64,000 bases of DNA from Thermalbibacter longus (GTDB lineage Bacteria; Chloroflexota; Chloroflexia; Thermomicrobiales; Thermomicrobiaceae). Positions 63,194-64,000 of the stretch are shown piece by piece. Below the pieces are notes generated by a model, which saw only the letters and a list, made by a program, of their open reading frames with translations, did no database searches and was not told the origin of the DNA. Location of the stretch: assembly GCF_023806485.1 (NCBI RefSeq), contig NZ_JAMSLR010000002.1:124001-188000 (forward strand), in the 5' to 3' direction. Each line of letters starts with the position of its first letter. The first letter of the stretch is position 1. The position numbers and the translations under genes are program-made.

Positions 63194-64000
63194 ATGGGGA
63201 CTCCGGTCGCTGCCACCGTGACCTTCGAAGACGGGACCAGCCGGTGCGTCGACGATGTCGCCCAGGCTCTGGCGCTGGGCGATGTGGCTCGGGTGGAGCT
63301 GCTCTACGAGTACGGGCCTGACCTGGTGCCACGCGGGCCGCTCGACCCGATCGGCATGTGGCGCTACCGGGATCTCCTGCCGCTCGATCCCGGGCCGATC
63401 GCCTATCCCCTGCCTGTCGGTGGCACGCCGCTCATCGCGCCTCCCGGGCTCCGCCGCGCGAGCGGATGCGACGGTCTCTGGGTAAAAGACGAGACCCGGG
63501 GGCCGACCGGATCCAACAAAGACCGCGCCACGGCGCTGGTGCTCGAGCAGGCGCTGCGCCAGGGGCACGAGACGGTGAGTTGCGCCTCCACCGGTAACGT
63601 GGCGGTCTCGCTGGCAGTGGGCGCGGCGGCGGCCGGCAAGCGGGCTGTCATCTTCGTGCCGGCGGAGGTGGATGATACCAAGCTGGCGTTCATGCTCTTC
63701 GCGGGGGCGACTGTCGTCAAGGTGCGGCAGGGGTACGCGGCGGCCTTCCGGCTCTCCCGCGAGGCAGCTCGTGCCTTCGGCTGGTGTGACCGCAACACCG
63801 GCGTCAACCCATTGACGGTCGAGGCCAAGAAGACGGTGGCGCTCGAAATCTGGGAACAGCTCGGTCGTACCGTCCCTGACGCGGTGGTGGCGCCGGTCGG
63901 CGATGGCCCCACGCTCTGCGGCCTGGCCAAAGGTTTCCGCGAACTGGTTGCCTGCGGCGTGGCCGAGCGGATGCCGCGGCTGATCGGCGTGCAAGCCGAG
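63194..64000 (+). CDS. Threonine-synthase-like PLP enzyme (incomplete, runs off the window)
   Basis: The first 269 residues of a fold-type II PLP enzyme. After an N-terminal cap (about 1-80) come GGTPLIAPPGLRR, WVKDETRGPTGSNKDRATALV with the PLP-binding Lys in SNKDRA, and CASTGNVAVSLAVGAAAAGKRAVIFVP, the phosphate loop. These fit threonine synthase and its relatives (threonine dehydratase, diaminopropionate lyase). The tight linkage with an M20 hydrolase suggests a small degradative pathway rather than plain threonine synthesis (inference). ATG 63194 has GGCTGAGG upstream. Confidence 0.8.
   Translation, partial: MGTPVAATVTFEDGTSRCVDDVAQALALGDVARVELLYEYGPDLVPRGPLDPIGMWRYRDLLPLDPGPIAYPLPVGGTPLIAPPGLRRASGCDGLWVKDETRGPTGSNKDRATALVLEQALRQGHETVSCASTGNVAVSLAVGAAAAGKRAVIFVPAEVDDTKLAFMLFAGATVVKVRQGYAAAFRLSREAARAFGWCDRNTGVNPLTVEAKKTVALEIWEQLGRTVPDAVVAPVGDGPTLCGLAKGFRELVACGVAERMPRLIGVQAE

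Overview
The window is a gene-dense, GC-rich bacterial chromosome segment with no insertion sequence, phage gene, CRISPR array or integrase that I can see. The codon bias toward G/C, the Tat-type lipoprotein signals of solute-binding proteins, and the mix of Gram-positive-like regulation (T-box, MerR, NarL) with LprG-like lipoproteins suggest a thermophilic Chloroflexota of the Thermomicrobia type (Sphaerobacter/Thermomicrobium relatives). That placement is an inference from gene content, not a computed result.

Layout. 1-6.2 kb: the end of a molybdopterin-binding protein, rpe, a lipoprotein plus MFS exporter pair on the minus strand, then a PP2C phosphatase, a metal-dependent hydrolase and ruvA. 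6.3-8.3 kb: a four-LysM/M23 cell-wall protein. 8.3-16 kb: a minus-strand operon pheS-pheT-hisS-hisG-hisD with overlapping ends, a strong promoter and an attenuator-like leader. 16-19.3 kb: amidase, RraA-like protein, OsmC-like protein. 19.3-24 kb: a MerR regulator, a perfect MerR operator and a P1B metal ATPase with metal-binding domains at both ends, then a PrsW-like protease. 24-32.5 kb: rlmN, larC, a GH13 glucosidase and a sugar ABC importer lacking its ATPase. 32.6-42.8 kb: housekeeping and hypothetical genes (ABC-class ATPase, rsmE, prmA, nucleotidyltransferase, DUF305 protein, tRNA-Glu, DUF2085 protein, coaBC), then an amidohydrolase/DUF59 pair. 43-49.2 kb: a complete five-gene Dpp/Opp-type importer. 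50.6-55.7 kb: leuA-leuC-leuD-leuB behind an unusually elaborate leader. 55.7-61 kb: a NirK-type copper protein and a DoxX/DoxD-like membrane protein, both minus strand and both preceded by similar palindromes, next to a NarL-type two-component system, then an IscA/ErpA-like protein. 61.2-64 kb: tRNA-Leu, an M20 hydrolase and the start of a threonine-synthase-like enzyme.

The strongest candidate for something undescribed is the leuACDB leader. A T-box riboswitch with a CUC specifier and its own terminator is followed, about 70 bases on, by a Leu-rich leader peptide. Its RNA can fold as a classical 1:2 / 2:3 / 3:4 ribosome-dependent attenuator, ending in a second terminator just before leuA. 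Uncharged tRNA-Leu and slow Leu translation would thus be sensed in series on one transcript. Other points worth attention are an lprG-p55-like operon outside mycobacteria, a pheST-hisSGD operon whose leader holds a putative leaderless peptide with clustered His and Phe codons, a YPC-motif metal ATPase, an orphan pair of monooxygenase-associated genes, and a shared promoter architecture of nirK and doxX.
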